Notes: generated from the letters alone by a model not told the origin. 64,000 nucleotides of DNA from Xanthomonas bonasiae (GCF_017163705.1 NZ_JAFIWB010000003.1:1-64000), one strand, 5' to 3'; shown: positions 17,693 through 27,322, counted from the first letter of the stretch. Translations and numbers: made by a program.

Positions 17693-18844
17693 TTACAGGC
17701 CCAGCGCCTTGGCCTTGGCCGCGTCGTAGTCGCTTTGGGTGATCAGGCCCAGGTCCAGCATCTCCTTGGCCTTCTTCAGCTTGGCCACCGCATCGTCGGC
17801 GGCGGGCGCGGCGGGCGCGACCGGCTGCTGCAGACTGCCCACGCCGCCGACCATGCCCGTGGCCATGCCGACCCCGACCAGCCCCGCGGCGCCGCCATGC
17901 TCGCCCGCCGACTGGATGCCCTGGGCGACGCTCGCCTGCAGGTTGGAGTTGCCGCGCGCGCCGGCCAGCGCGTCGGCGCGCTGCACGGTCTTGAGCAGTT
18001 CCCGCGTGTTCGCGTCGTACTCGATCGACACGATCGCGGTCTTGACGATGGCCAGGCCGCGCTCGGAGCGCCACTGGTACGCCTGCTCGACCGCATCGGA
18101 CAGGCTCTTGGCGAAGCCGAGCGAATCCTGCTGCAGCTTGGTGATGCGGTTGCCCTTGCCCGGGTCGTTCGTGTACAGGCTGAAGGCCGGCGCCAGCGAC
18201 CCCACCACCTCGTTGAACAACTGGTTGGCGGCGGCGTTGTCGAGGTCGGTGAAGTCGAACACCTGGCCCGGCTGCAGATAGCGCGCCGGCACGAAGTTCT
18301 TCACGAACAGGATCGGATCGACGATCTTCAGCGTATACGCGCCACGCGTCACCGCGCCGACCTGGGTGCCGAGGAAACCGTCGTCCCAGTAGATCTCGGA
18401 CTGCGTGCCGAAGCGATTGTCGGGTAGCTCCTTCAGCGAGACGAAGAACGCGGCCTGTTGCGACCCCGGCTGGCCACCGAACTTGAAGCGCTCCCAGCTC
18501 TGCCGGATGAGCGGCGCGACCAGGCCGTCGCCGGCGAAGATCGACTGCGAATTCGGATCGTCGGAGCGCCACTCGTAGCCGCCCGGCTCGGCGACGAAAC
18601 CGGTGATCGCACCGTCCTGGATCAGCAGCAGCCCGTAGCCCTCGGGCACCACGATCTTCGACCCGTTGCTGATGATGTTCGACGACGCGCCGGTGTTGGA
18701 ACCGCGCCCGGCATTGGTGCCGTGCGGCACCGCGGCGAACAGCGCCGCCGTCGCCGGCAGGCCGGCCGGCACGGTGTAGAAGTCCTTCCACTGATCGGCG
18801 AGAACGCCGCCGACCGCACCTGACACTGCCTGGACGAGACCCAT
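17693..18844 (-). CDS. SPFH-domain protein with C-terminal SHOCT motif
   Basis: 383 residues. Begins with a short hydrophobic helix, then an SPFH/band-7-like domain (about 50-310, with VPEGYGLLLIQDG and RGLAIVKTAIVSIEYD), an Ala/Gly-rich linker, and a SHOCT motif (LKKAKEMLDLGLITQSDYD) at the C terminus. Proteins of this type oligomerise at membranes. The start at 18844 is chosen over an ATG 13 codons upstream because homologous proteins begin at the helix. It is the first gene of the three-gene minus-strand operon, 19 bases before the zinc-ribbon gene. Confidence 0.85.
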   Translation of the reverse strand: MGLVQAVSGAVGGVLADQWKDFYTVPAGLPATAALFAAVPHGTNAGRGSNTGASSNIISNGSKIVVPEGYGLLLIQDGAITGFVAEPGGYEWRSDDPNSQSIFAGDGLVAPLIRQSWERFKFGGQPGSQQAAFFVSLKELPDNRFGTQSEIYWDDGFLGTQVGAVTRGAYTLKIVDPILFVKNFVPARYLQPGQVFDFTDLDNAAANQLFNEVVGSLAPAFSLYTNDPGKGNRITKLQQDSLGFAKSLSDAVEQAYQWRSERGLAIVKTAIVSIEYDANTRELLKTVQRADALAGARGNSNLQASVAQGIQSAGEHGGAAGLVGVGMATGMVGGVGSLQQPVAPAAPAADDAVAKLKKAKEMLDLGLITQSDYDAAKAKALGL

Positions 18845-18999
18845 GACAACTCCGTTTGATTCGTGGACGGGCACCATGCCCATCGTTCTCGCCGGACTAT
18901 ATCAGCAGCGGGTGCCGGGCGAGGGAGGGCGCGGGTCTGGCGCCGGGGTGTCGCTGGCTTTGTGCCGAAGAGGCCATCGCGGTACGCGGCACGCCAAAA

Positions 19000-19028
19000 A
19001 CAAGGCCCCGCGCGAGCGGGGCCTTGTT
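19000..19028 (-). terminator. Rho-independent terminator after small secreted protein
   Basis: Perfect inverted repeat ACAAGGCCCCGC / GCGGGGCCTTGT with a GCGA-type loop. Read on the minus strand it is followed by a T-rich tract (TTGTTTTTGG), so it ends transcription from the gene at 19078-19353. Confidence 0.85.
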
Positions 19029-19077
19029 CGAGGAACGGGGCTTCAAGGCGCGGATCGGTGCAGCGCCGGTATCGGCC

Positions 19078-19353
19078 TTACGGCAGATTGCACTTGAGCT
19101 TGCCGTCCACGTAGTAGGGCTTGGGAACATCCGGGTTCTGACTGGTCTTCTCGAACACCACCTCGAACGAGTCGAGATCCGCGGTCCCTTTGCGCGACGT
19201 GCAGGCGTCCTGCAGCTTCTTCTTCACCGCGGCGATGCCGGCGTCGCGATTGGCCCCATCCGCGCTGTTGGTCAGATTGACGACCTCCGCGGATGCCAGC
19301 GGGCTCAAGCCGAGCAGGCATCCGGCGAACATGAGTACGTGCAGCTTCTTCAT
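19078..19353 (-). CDS. Small secreted hypothetical protein
   Basis: 91 residues. A classical signal peptide (MKKLHVLMFAGCLLGLSPLASA) is followed by a mature part of about 69 residues with two Cys (ACTSRK and KCNLP) that could form one disulfide. The ATG at 19353 is preceded by AAGGAG with good spacing. No family recognised. It is monocistronic with its own terminator. Confidence 0.8.
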   Translation of the reverse strand: MKKLHVLMFAGCLLGLSPLASAEVVNLTNSADGANRDAGIAAVKKKLQDACTSRKGTADLDSFEVVFEKTSQNPDVPKPYYVDGKLKCNLP

Positions 19354-19847
19354 AGAGTCTCCTTTGCGATGTCGATGTCCGTTGGTGGCCGGCGACGTGG
19401 TGTGTGCTCCACGATCCACGCGAGGGCGTGGCGGGCGTCGTCCGGCGCGTCGGTAGGATAGGGGGAGGGGGTTAAGGCTTCGTGGGGATGGGAAGGCGCC
19501 GTGGGATTTACGCTTGCGTCACACGCCAGGTATGCGTATCGGATCAATGAGCGGGATCTGGTGATCGTGTGTGTGGTCGGTCGGATAGATGCGACTGGGG
19601 AGGTCTATCGGGGGTAGATGGATCCGGGCAAACAGACTGGAACTAGGGATCATTGTCGGAGTAGCGGTGTGTCTGCTTTGCTCGGAAGCGAACAGATCGC
19701 GCGAATGACATTTTTTCCTGGCAACTCTGCCGCGAAAACGTTGCAACTCGCTGAGGGGGGCATCTTCACCAGCACCCTCAACAACCATGATTTCTGCAGC
19801 TGTCCAACCTCGGCTATCATCCTCCGCAATCTGATGTGAGTACGGAT
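19354..19847. other. 494-base intergenic stretch before the SWIM-MoxR-VWA operon
   Basis: No convincing gene on either strand. It is poorer in GC than its surroundings and holds a copy of the dispersed boundary repeat at 19597-19617 and a related CAGACTGG element near 19632. The promoter of the operon starting at 19848 must lie here; I could not single out a confident -35/-10 pair. Confidence 0.6.
19597..19617 (+). repeat. Dispersed boundary repeat, copy A
   Basis: GGGGAGGTCTATCGGGGGTAG matches the core of the seven-copy family except for a degraded 5-prime end (GATTAGG replaced by CTGGGG). It lies 230 bases before the SWIM-MoxR-VWA operon. Confidence 0.65.
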
Positions 19848-21179
19848 ATGGAAGTGCGACTCACGCGCGAGCAGGTGCTCGCGCTTGCGCCTGATGCATC
19901 GTCAAGCAAGGCGGCCGGTGGTCTGGCCACAGACGGAAAGTGGGGCCTGCTCGGCGCCGACGCCGAAGCCCTGTGGGGTGAATGCCAAGGCAGCGGCGCC
20001 AAGCCATACCAGACCCAGGTGGAGCTGACCACGCTGGTGAGCCGTTGCTCGTGTCCCAGCCGCAAGTTCCCTTGCAAGCATGGCCTGGCCTTGATGCTGC
20101 TGTATGCCGCCGGCAACCCGCGCTGCGTGCCGAGCGAGCGCCCGGCCTGGGTGGACGAGTGGATGCAGGGCCGCCGTGCCCGTGCGGTCCGGAAGGAGGA
20201 AGCCGCCGCCAGCGTGTCCCCGCCGGATCCGCAGGCGCAGGCGGCCGCTGCCGCCAAGCGCGAACAGGCACGCTGGTCGCGCATGGAAGCCGGCGCGGCA
20301 GAACTGCAGCGCTGGGTGGCCGACCAGTTCCGCCAGGGGCTGGCCAACCTGGGCGCGGGCTTCGAGCAGGAAGCGCAGCGCATGATGGCGCGCATGGTGG
20401 ATGCCCAGGCCCCGGGACTGGCCAGCCAACTGGAACGAGCGCTGGGCGAGGGCGGGCGCGACCTCGCCCAGCTGGCCGAACTGGGCGAATGCCTGGGGCT
20501 GTTGCAGCTGCTCACCCAGGCGGTGCCCCGCATGGAAACCTTCAGCGCTGCGCGTCAGGCGGACCTGCGCACTGCACTGGGCTGGCCGATGGAGCGCGAA
20601 GCGGTGCAGCGGCAGGGCGAGACCGTGCGCGATCGTTGGCACGTGCAGGGTCAACACATGATCGAACATCCGGGCAACTTGATGGAACGCCGCGTGTGGC
20701 TGCACGGGCTGGAAAGCGGGCGGGCCGCGCTGCTGCAGGACTACAGCCACGGTGGGCGCGGTTGGGAACAGCACTGGCGCAACGGCCACGTTCATGCGGG
20801 CACTCTGCATTTCCACGCCGGCACGGTACCGCTGCGCGCGGTGCCGGGCGAAGTGGAAGCGGGGATGGACGCCGCTACGGCGCCGCCGCGCGAAGACACG
20901 CTGGACGCCGCCGCGCAGGCGTACGCCACCAACCCATGGCTGCCGCAGGTGCCCATGCGCCTGGGAGTGGCGCATGTGGCACACGATGGCCGCAACGCCT
21001 GGGTACAGCACGCCGAAGGCACGCTGCCGCTTCGGCTGTCGCCGATGCAGGGCTGGGCGCTGATGGCATTTGCCGGTGGCCACCCGCTGTGCCTGATGGG
21101 CGAGTGGGATGGCCAGGCGTTGCTGCCACTTGCCGCATGGAACGCGCCGGGCGAGCGCTGGGAAAGGAGCGGGGCATGA
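19848..21179 (+). CDS. SWIM zinc-finger protein (operon gene 1)
   Basis: 443 residues. The SWIM motif is intact: Cys67-x-Cys69 and Cys76-x-His78 within SRCSCPSRKFPCKHGLALML, expected to bind zinc and DNA or protein. The rest is helical, with long Gln/Arg/Ala-rich segments (about 120-200) and a beta-rich C-terminal half. ATG 19848 is chosen; a GTG four codons upstream is possible. It starts a five-gene operon whose other genes encode a DUF5691-like protein, a MoxR ATPase, a DUF5682-like protein and a VWA protein; the stop overlaps the next start by ATGA. It probably acts as a nucleic-acid or partner-recognition subunit (inference). Confidence 0.88.
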   Translation: MEVRLTREQVLALAPDASSSKAAGGLATDGKWGLLGADAEALWGECQGSGAKPYQTQVELTTLVSRCSCPSRKFPCKHGLALMLLYAAGNPRCVPSERPAWVDEWMQGRRARAVRKEEAAASVSPPDPQAQAAAAAKREQARWSRMEAGAAELQRWVADQFRQGLANLGAGFEQEAQRMMARMVDAQAPGLASQLERALGEGGRDLAQLAELGECLGLLQLLTQAVPRMETFSAARQADLRTALGWPMEREAVQRQGETVRDRWHVQGQHMIEHPGNLMERRVWLHGLESGRAALLQDYSHGGRGWEQHWRNGHVHAGTLHFHAGTVPLRAVPGEVEAGMDAATAPPREDTLDAAAQAYATNPWLPQVPMRLGVAHVAHDGRNAWVQHAEGTLPLRLSPMQGWALMAFAGGHPLCLMGEWDGQALLPLAAWNAPGERWERSGA

Positions 21180-22702
21180 ACGAGGCATGGTTGAAGCCGG
21201 CCCTGCTGGGCATAGACCGCGCGCAGGCCATCCCCGCCGAAGGCGCGCTGGGCGAAGTGCTCGCCGCCGTGGCCACGCAGGAAGACGCCGCACTGGGCTA
21301 CAGCCGGCAGGTGGGCGTCCTGGCGGCCTGCCGGCGCGCCGCCTTGCGCATGGCCGCGCCGGTGGCCCTGCCGCCGCCTGCGGAGGTCGATCCTCTGGTG
21401 CTGCCCGCCGGTCACGCCTGGGCACCGCTGTTGAAGGGACTATTCAGCGCTGCACAGCCGTCGCCGTGGATGAAGCGCACCCGTTACGAGGCCTGCGCGC
21501 AGCTGGCCGCACACAATCTGCACCTGCCGGTGGCGGTGTTGCCGCAGGCGCTGGAAGCCGGTGTGCGCCTGAGCGCGCTGCGTCCCGGCCTGCGCCCGGT
21601 GCTGGGTGTGCGCGGCCGCTGGCTGGCGGCCTGCAATACAGACTGGGCCTACGCGGCAGAGACGGCGGTCGAAGCGGATGCACCGGCGGACCTGGAGCAG
21701 ATGTGGAACGAAGGCGCGTTTGATGCGCGCCTGTTGGCCTTCCGGCGACTGCGTGCGCACAACCCCGAGGACGCCCGCGCGCGCCTGCAGGGCACGTTGA
21801 AAGACCTCTCCGCGCGCGAGCGGGTGGACTTCGTCGCTGCGCTGCAGCCGCAGCTGAGCGAGGCCGACGCGCCGCTGCTGCAGCCCCTGTTGAAGGACCG
21901 CAGCCGCGAGGTGCGCCTGCTGGCGGGCCCGATGCTGGCCCGGCTGCCGTCCACGCCGCACGCGCAGTACGTGCAGGCGCAGATGCGCGCTTTGCTGCGG
22001 CACCAGCCCGCCGGGCTGATGCGCCGTACGACCTGGACGCTGGAAGCCCCCGCGGCGGCCGATGCCGGCTGGGCCGACGCCGCCATCGACAGCAAGCGCC
22101 CCAACAACGACATGCTGGGTGAGCGTGCCTGGTGGCTCTATCAGCTGGCGCGCCAGCTGCCGCTGGCCTGGTGGTGCCATACCCTGGAAAAAGCGCCAGC
22201 GCAGGTACTGGCCTGGGCGCGCAGCACGGACTGGTACGACGCGCTGTTGCGCGCCTGCCTGGAGCGTGTGGACGCCAGCGAACCAGAATGGGTGGAAGCC
22301 CTCATCGGTGTGGAGCAACGGCATATGAGCCTGGGCGACCTGCTGGCCATGCTCCCGCCGACGCAACGCGAACGGCATTGGCCCACCAGTGCGACCGAGC
22401 TTCAACAAAAGCGCCTGTTCGGCGAAGTGCTGGACAGCACGGGCCTTGGCCAGACTCTCAGCGCGGCCTACTCGCGGCAATTGGCTGCCGGGCTGGGCGC
22501 GCTGTTTGGCGAAGAGTCCCTGCGTCATGACTACACCCTGCGCGACGCGCTGCTGGAACTGTTGGCGGTGCTTCACCCCTCCGCACTGTCGCAGGTGCAG
22601 GTGGCCGACGCACCGGCCGACGCCACCGAGGCCATGCGCGACTGCGTGCACCAGGCACGCCAACTTCTGGCCTTGCGCCAGGCCCTGCATTCCGCTTTCT
22701 AA
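21176..22702 (+). CDS. DUF5691-like helical-repeat protein (operon gene 2)
   Basis: 508 residues, no signal peptide or membrane helix. The sequence is almost wholly helical and looks like an alpha-solenoid, with HEAT-like pieces such as LQPLLKDRSREVRLLAGPML. In similar operons this position is held by DUF5691 proteins; I assign it by length, helical character and gene order, not by a diagnostic motif. Its start overlaps the stop of the SWIM gene by 4 bases. Likely a scaffold linking the ATPase to the other subunits (inference). Confidence 0.8.
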   Translation: MNEAWLKPALLGIDRAQAIPAEGALGEVLAAVATQEDAALGYSRQVGVLAACRRAALRMAAPVALPPPAEVDPLVLPAGHAWAPLLKGLFSAAQPSPWMKRTRYEACAQLAAHNLHLPVAVLPQALEAGVRLSALRPGLRPVLGVRGRWLAACNTDWAYAAETAVEADAPADLEQMWNEGAFDARLLAFRRLRAHNPEDARARLQGTLKDLSARERVDFVAALQPQLSEADAPLLQPLLKDRSREVRLLAGPMLARLPSTPHAQYVQAQMRALLRHQPAGLMRRTTWTLEAPAAADAGWADAAIDSKRPNNDMLGERAWWLYQLARQLPLAWWCHTLEKAPAQVLAWARSTDWYDALLRACLERVDASEPEWVEALIGVEQRHMSLGDLLAMLPPTQRERHWPTSATELQQKRLFGEVLDSTGLGQTLSAAYSRQLAAGLGALFGEESLRHDYTLRDALLELLAVLHPSALSQVQVADAPADATEAMRDCVHQARQLLALRQALHSAF

Positions 22703-22729
22703 TCATCACGACCTTTCATTGGAGCCAAC

Positions 22730-23812
22730 ATGAGCACTGCCGTCCTGCGCCAGCACGCCGAACAGCAATACGCGGAAGAATTGGAAGAACTGCGTCGCCA
22801 GGACACCCGCCAGCGCCCGGCCAACTGGATCCTCTCGCCGTGGGCGGTGGTGACCTATCTGTTGGGCGGCACGCTGGAAAACGGCTTTGTGGTCAGCCCC
22901 AAGTACATCGGCGACCGGCGCCTGATGGAAGTGGCCGTGGCCACCATCGCCACCGACCGCGCCCTGTTGCTGTTCGGGGTGCCGGGCACGGCCAAGTCGT
23001 GGGTGTCCGAGCACATGACCGCGGCCATCAGCGGCGATTCCACCCTGCTGGTGCAAGGCACAGCCGGTACCAGCGAAGAGCAGATCCGCTACGGCTGGAA
23101 CTACGCGCAACTGTTGGCCAATGGCCCCAGCGAGAAAGCGCTGGTGCCCAGCCCGCTGATGAACGCCATGCGCCTGGGCAAGATCGCGCGCATCGAAGAA
23201 CTCACCCGGATTCCGGCGGATGTGCAGGACGCGCTGATCACCGTGCTTTCCGAAAAGACCCTGCCGGTGCCGGAGCTGGGCAGCGAAGTGCAGGCCGTGC
23301 GCGGCTTCAGCGTGATTGCCACGGCCAACAACCGCGACAAGGGCGTGAACGAGCTTTCCAGCGCGCTCAAGCGCCGCTTCAACACGGTGATCCTGCCGGT
23401 GCCGTCCAGCGAGGAGGACGAAGTGGCCATCGTGGTCAAGCGCGTGGCCGAAATGGGCGTGGCGCTGGAGCTGCCGGCCGAACCGCCGGCGCTGCAGGAA
23501 GTCGCCCGGGTGGTACGCATTTTCCGCGAGCTGCGCAACGGCGTTACCGAAGACGGCAAGGCCAAGCTGAAGAGTCCCACCGCCACGCTTTCGACCGCCG
23601 AGGTCATTTCGGTGATCAACAACGGCATGGCCCTGGCCGGCCACTTCGGCGACGGCGTGCTGCGCCCGGGCGACATGGCCGCCGGCATGATCGGTGCCAT
23701 CGTCAAGGATCCGGTGCAGGACGCGCTGGTGTGGAAGGAATATCTGGAAACCGTGGTGAAGGAACGCGACGACTGGAAAGACCTGTACCGCGCGTTCCGC
23801 GAGCACGTCTGA
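22730..23812 (+). CDS. MoxR-type AAA+ ATPase (operon gene 3)
   Basis: 360 residues. Walker A is LLFGVPGTAKSW (Gly83 to Ser90). The Walker B/sensor region contains ARIEELTRIPADVQDALITVLSEK, then sensor 1 in FSVIATANNRDKG, and the arginine finger region SALKRRFNTV. These fit the MoxR/RavA group of helix-2-insert AAA+ proteins, which typically act with a VWA protein as a chaperone or remodeller. Both partners are present in this operon. An upstream sequence GGAGCC precedes the ATG, 27 bases after the previous gene. Confidence 0.93.
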   Translation: MSTAVLRQHAEQQYAEELEELRRQDTRQRPANWILSPWAVVTYLLGGTLENGFVVSPKYIGDRRLMEVAVATIATDRALLLFGVPGTAKSWVSEHMTAAISGDSTLLVQGTAGTSEEQIRYGWNYAQLLANGPSEKALVPSPLMNAMRLGKIARIEELTRIPADVQDALITVLSEKTLPVPELGSEVQAVRGFSVIATANNRDKGVNELSSALKRRFNTVILPVPSSEEDEVAIVVKRVAEMGVALELPAEPPALQEVARVVRIFRELRNGVTEDGKAKLKSPTATLSTAEVISVINNGMALAGHFGDGVLRPGDMAAGMIGAIVKDPVQDALVWKEYLETVVKERDDWKDLYRAFREHV

Positions 23813-23825
23813 GCGGCCCGCGCCA

Positions 23826-26144
23826 ATGAGCGAAGGCATCTCCCTTTTCGGCATCCGCCACCACGGCCCGGGCTGCGCACGCAGCCTGCTGGCGGCGCTG
23901 GCGGCGCTGCAGCCGGACTGCGTGTTGATTGAAGGCCCGGCGGGGACCGAGGCGCTGCTGCCGCACGTGTTGGAGGCGGGCATGCAGCCGCCGGTGGCGT
24001 TGCTTTCCTATAGCGTGGACGACCCGCAGCTGGCTGTGTTCCATCCCTATGCGCTGTACTCGCCGGAATGGCAGGCCATGCGCTGGGCGCTGCGCAACGG
24101 CGTGCCGGTGCGCTTCATCGACGTGCCCCCGGCGCTGACACTGGAATGGCAGGCGCAGGCCCGCGCGGACCGCACGGTGCCGGAGGCGGCCGAGGCGCTG
24201 GACGCAGCGGATGGAGCAGCGGTGCAGCCCCACGGCGACGCCGGATCTGCCGCTGAAGAAGACGCCGAAGCGCGCCCGACCGATCCACTGGACTGGCTGG
24301 CGCGCGCCGCCGGCCACGCCGACGGCGAGGCCTGGTGGAACCACATGGTGGAAGAGCGGGGCAACGGGCAGGGGCTGTTCGACGCCATTGCCGAGGCCAT
24401 GGCCGCCGTGCGCGAGCACGCGCCGGAACACCCCGGCCTGCGCGGCGAGCACGAGGCCGTGCGCGAGGCGCACATGCGCACCGCACTACGCAGCGCCAGC
24501 AAGGAATTCGCGCGCGTTGCCGTCGTGTGCGGGGCCTGGCACGTGCCGGCCCTGCAGCCGGCCGCCCTGCGCGCCAACAGCGCCACCGCAGACAACCGCC
24601 TGCTCAAGGGCATGCCCAAGCGCAAGACGCAGAGCACCTGGGTGCCGTGGACCTACCGCCATCTGAGTGCCGAAAGCGGCTACGGTGCCGGCGTGGACGC
24701 GCCAGGTTGGTACGACTACCTGTGGCGCAACGCCGGCGCGCACGACCAGCGCAGCGTGGGCTGGTACGCCCGCGTGGGCCGGTTGCTGCGCGAGCACGGG
24801 CTGGATTGCTCCCCGGCCCATCTCATTGAAGCCACGCGCCTGGCCGACACCCTGGCCGCGCTTCGCGGCCATCCTTCGCCGGGGCTGGAAGACATTGCCG
24901 AAGCCAGCCGCGCCGTCATCTGCAATGGCGACGACGCGCCCATGCGGCTCATCCGCGAACGCCTCATGGTGGGCGACGCGCTGGGCCAGGTGCCCGAAAG
25001 CGTGCCGGTGGTACCGCTGCAGCGCGACCTGGAAGCCCAGCAGAAACGCTTGCGCCTGAAACCCGAGGCGCTGGAAAAGACCCTGGATCTGGACCTGCGC
25101 AAGGAGAACGACCTGGCGCGAAGCCACCTGCTGCACCGCTTGCGGCTGATCGGCGTCGAATGGGGCAGGCTTGCGCGCACGGGGCATTCCGTACGCGGCA
25201 CCTTCCACGAGGTCTGGCAGTTGGCATGGCAGCCGCACTTCCTGGTCGATCTGGTGGAGGCGAGCCGCCACGGGCAGACCCTGCGGGACGCCGCTTCCAG
25301 CAAGGCCATCGCGCAGGCGCGCAAGGCCGAAGCGTTGCCGGAACTTTCCGGACTGGTGGACCAGGTGCTGCTGGCCGATCTGCCGCAGGCGGTGCGCGCC
25401 ATTGCCGCCGAGCTGGAGGCGCGCGCAGCCACGGATGCCGATCCGCTGGCCCTGCTCGGCGCACTGCCGCCGCTGGCCAACATCCACCGCTACGGCAATG
25501 TGCGTCAGACCGAGGGCGTGCAGGTGGCGCACCTGTTCGACAGCATGCTGGAACGTGCGGTCATCGGCCTGACGCTGGCCCTTTCCAGCCTGGACGAAGT
25601 GCGCGCCGAACAGGCGCGCACCGTGGTGCTGGACGCCGACCGCGCCATTGGACTGCGTGACGACGCAGACGGCAGCGCCGGTTGGCAGCATGCGTTGCAG
25701 CGGGTGGCGCTGTCGTCTTCGTGCAGCGCGCTGCTGCGCGGCGTTGCGCTGCGCTTGCTGTTCGACACCCAGGCGGTGGAGGCCGAACTGGTGCACGTGC
25801 AGCTGCAGCAGCAGCTGTCGCCGGGTGCCGAGCCGCTGCAAGCCGCGCAGTGGCTGGATGGCTTCCTCAACCGAAACGCCACCGTGCTGCTGCACGATGA
25901 TGCGGTGTGGCGGATGATCGACGCATGGGTGGTGGCGCTGGACGAGGCGCAGCTGGTGCGCGTGCTGCCGCTGGTACGGCGTACCTTCGCGGCCTTCGAG
26001 GCCGCCGATCGCCGTGACCTGGGCACCCGCGTGAAGCGGGCCCCTGTGCAGAAACCCGTGGCCGTGCTGGCCCCGGATTGGGATGCGGCACGCGCCGAAC
26101 GCGCGTTGCCGATGCTGCGTGAACTGCTCGGGCTGCCCGCATGA
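23826..26144 (+). CDS. DUF5682-like protein with TraB/TIKI-like motifs (operon gene 4)
   Basis: 772 residues, cytoplasmic. The N-terminal domain begins FGIRHHGPGCARSL (His12, His13), continues with DCVLIEGPAG (Glu36), and near residue 240 has VAVVCGAWHVPAL, preceded by EAHMRTALR. This His...Glu...Arg...GxxH spacing resembles the TraB/PrgY/TIKI and erythromycin-esterase-like hydrolase superfamily (my inference from motifs). The remaining 500 residues are helical and unassigned. It is 13 bases from the MoxR gene and overlaps the VWA gene by ATGA. In a MoxR-VWA set this is the best candidate for the catalytic or effector subunit. Confidence 0.82.
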   Translation: MSEGISLFGIRHHGPGCARSLLAALAALQPDCVLIEGPAGTEALLPHVLEAGMQPPVALLSYSVDDPQLAVFHPYALYSPEWQAMRWALRNGVPVRFIDVPPALTLEWQAQARADRTVPEAAEALDAADGAAVQPHGDAGSAAEEDAEARPTDPLDWLARAAGHADGEAWWNHMVEERGNGQGLFDAIAEAMAAVREHAPEHPGLRGEHEAVREAHMRTALRSASKEFARVAVVCGAWHVPALQPAALRANSATADNRLLKGMPKRKTQSTWVPWTYRHLSAESGYGAGVDAPGWYDYLWRNAGAHDQRSVGWYARVGRLLREHGLDCSPAHLIEATRLADTLAALRGHPSPGLEDIAEASRAVICNGDDAPMRLIRERLMVGDALGQVPESVPVVPLQRDLEAQQKRLRLKPEALEKTLDLDLRKENDLARSHLLHRLRLIGVEWGRLARTGHSVRGTFHEVWQLAWQPHFLVDLVEASRHGQTLRDAASSKAIAQARKAEALPELSGLVDQVLLADLPQAVRAIAAELEARAATDADPLALLGALPPLANIHRYGNVRQTEGVQVAHLFDSMLERAVIGLTLALSSLDEVRAEQARTVVLDADRAIGLRDDADGSAGWQHALQRVALSSSCSALLRGVALRLLFDTQAVEAELVHVQLQQQLSPGAEPLQAAQWLDGFLNRNATVLLHDDAVWRMIDAWVVALDEAQLVRVLPLVRRTFAAFEAADRRDLGTRVKRAPVQKPVAVLAPDWDAARAERALPMLRELLGLPA

Positions 26145-27322
26145 CCGATACCACCGACGCATTGGACACCCCCACCTCGCGCGAGCAGCGCTGGCGATTG
26201 ATTCTGGGCCAGGAGGCCGATCGCAGCTGCGGCGCGTTGCCCCAGAGCCTGCAGGGCATCGACCAGGCCCTGGCCGCGCTGTACGAGCCCGATGGCCCCG
26301 GCGGCCTGGGTCGCCGCGGTGGGCGTGGGGCGTCCTCCCCGAATGTGGCCCGCTGGCTGGGCGACATCCGCCGCTATTTCCCGTCATCCGTGGTCCAGGT
26401 GATGCAGCGCGACGCCCTGCAGCGGCTGGACCTCACCCAGATGCTGCTGGAAAAGGAAATGCTGGAGCAGGTGCAGCCGGACGTGCACATGGTGGCCAAC
26501 CTGATCGGCCTGAGCCGGGTGATTCCGACAGAGACCAGGGAAACCGCACGCATGGTGGTGCGCAAGGTGGTGGACGACCTGCTGCGCCAACTCGAGGAAC
26601 CCATGCGCTCTGCAGTGACCGGTGCACTGGACCGCGCCCGCCGCAACCGCCGCCCGCGCCTGGCCGAGATCGACTGGCACCGCACCATCCGCAGCAACCT
26701 GCGCCACTGGCAGCCGGAACTGCGCACCGTGGTACCGCAGGAGTTGGTGGGCTATGGCCGCAAGGCCAGAAAGCCGCAGCGGGAAGTGCTGCTGTGCATC
26801 GACCAGAGCGGTTCCATGGCGGCATCGGTGGTGTATTCGAGCATCTTCGGCGCGGTGATGGCCTCGTTGCCGGCGGTGGCCACCCGCCTGGTGGTGTTCG
26901 ACACCGAAGTGGTGGACATGAGCGAGCAGCTGGACGATCCGGTGGATCTGCTGTTCGGCGTGCAACTGGGCGGCGGCACCGATATCCACCGCGCGGTGAG
27001 CTACTGCCAGGGCATCATCCGTGAACCGCACAACGCCATCCTGGTGCTCATCTCCGACCTGTACGAGGGCGGGGTGGAAGACAACCTGCTGGCCCGCGCA
27101 CGCGAGCTGCTGGAGGCAGGCGTGCAGTTCATCGTGCTGCTGGCACTCAGCGACGAAGGTGCGCCGTCCTACGATCGAACCTTGGCCGGCAAGCTGGCGG
27201 CACTGGGCGTACCGTCGTTCGCCTGCACGCCGGATGCATTTCCGGGGCTGATGGCCGCTGCGATCCGCCGCGATGACATCAACCAATGGGCAGGCGGGCA
27301 GGGGCTGTTGACGACGCGTTGA
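26141..27322 (+). CDS. VWA-domain protein (operon gene 5)
   Basis: 393 residues. The N-terminal 200 residues are helical. The von Willebrand factor A domain (about 210-390) carries a complete metal site: LLCIDQSGSMAAS (Asp221, Ser223, Ser225), the Thr in GGGTDIHRAV and the Asp in VLISDLYEGG. It is the standard partner of MoxR ATPases and probably couples ATP hydrolysis to a target. It is the last gene of the operon and is followed within 70 bases by another boundary repeat. Confidence 0.92.
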   Translation: MTDTTDALDTPTSREQRWRLILGQEADRSCGALPQSLQGIDQALAALYEPDGPGGLGRRGGRGASSPNVARWLGDIRRYFPSSVVQVMQRDALQRLDLTQMLLEKEMLEQVQPDVHMVANLIGLSRVIPTETRETARMVVRKVVDDLLRQLEEPMRSAVTGALDRARRNRRPRLAEIDWHRTIRSNLRHWQPELRTVVPQELVGYGRKARKPQREVLLCIDQSGSMAASVVYSSIFGAVMASLPAVATRLVVFDTEVVDMSEQLDDPVDLLFGVQLGGGTDIHRAVSYCQGIIREPHNAILVLISDLYEGGVEDNLLARARELLEAGVQFIVLLALSDEGAPSYDRTLAGKLAALGVPSFACTPDAFPGLMAAAIRRDDINQWAGGQGLLTTR

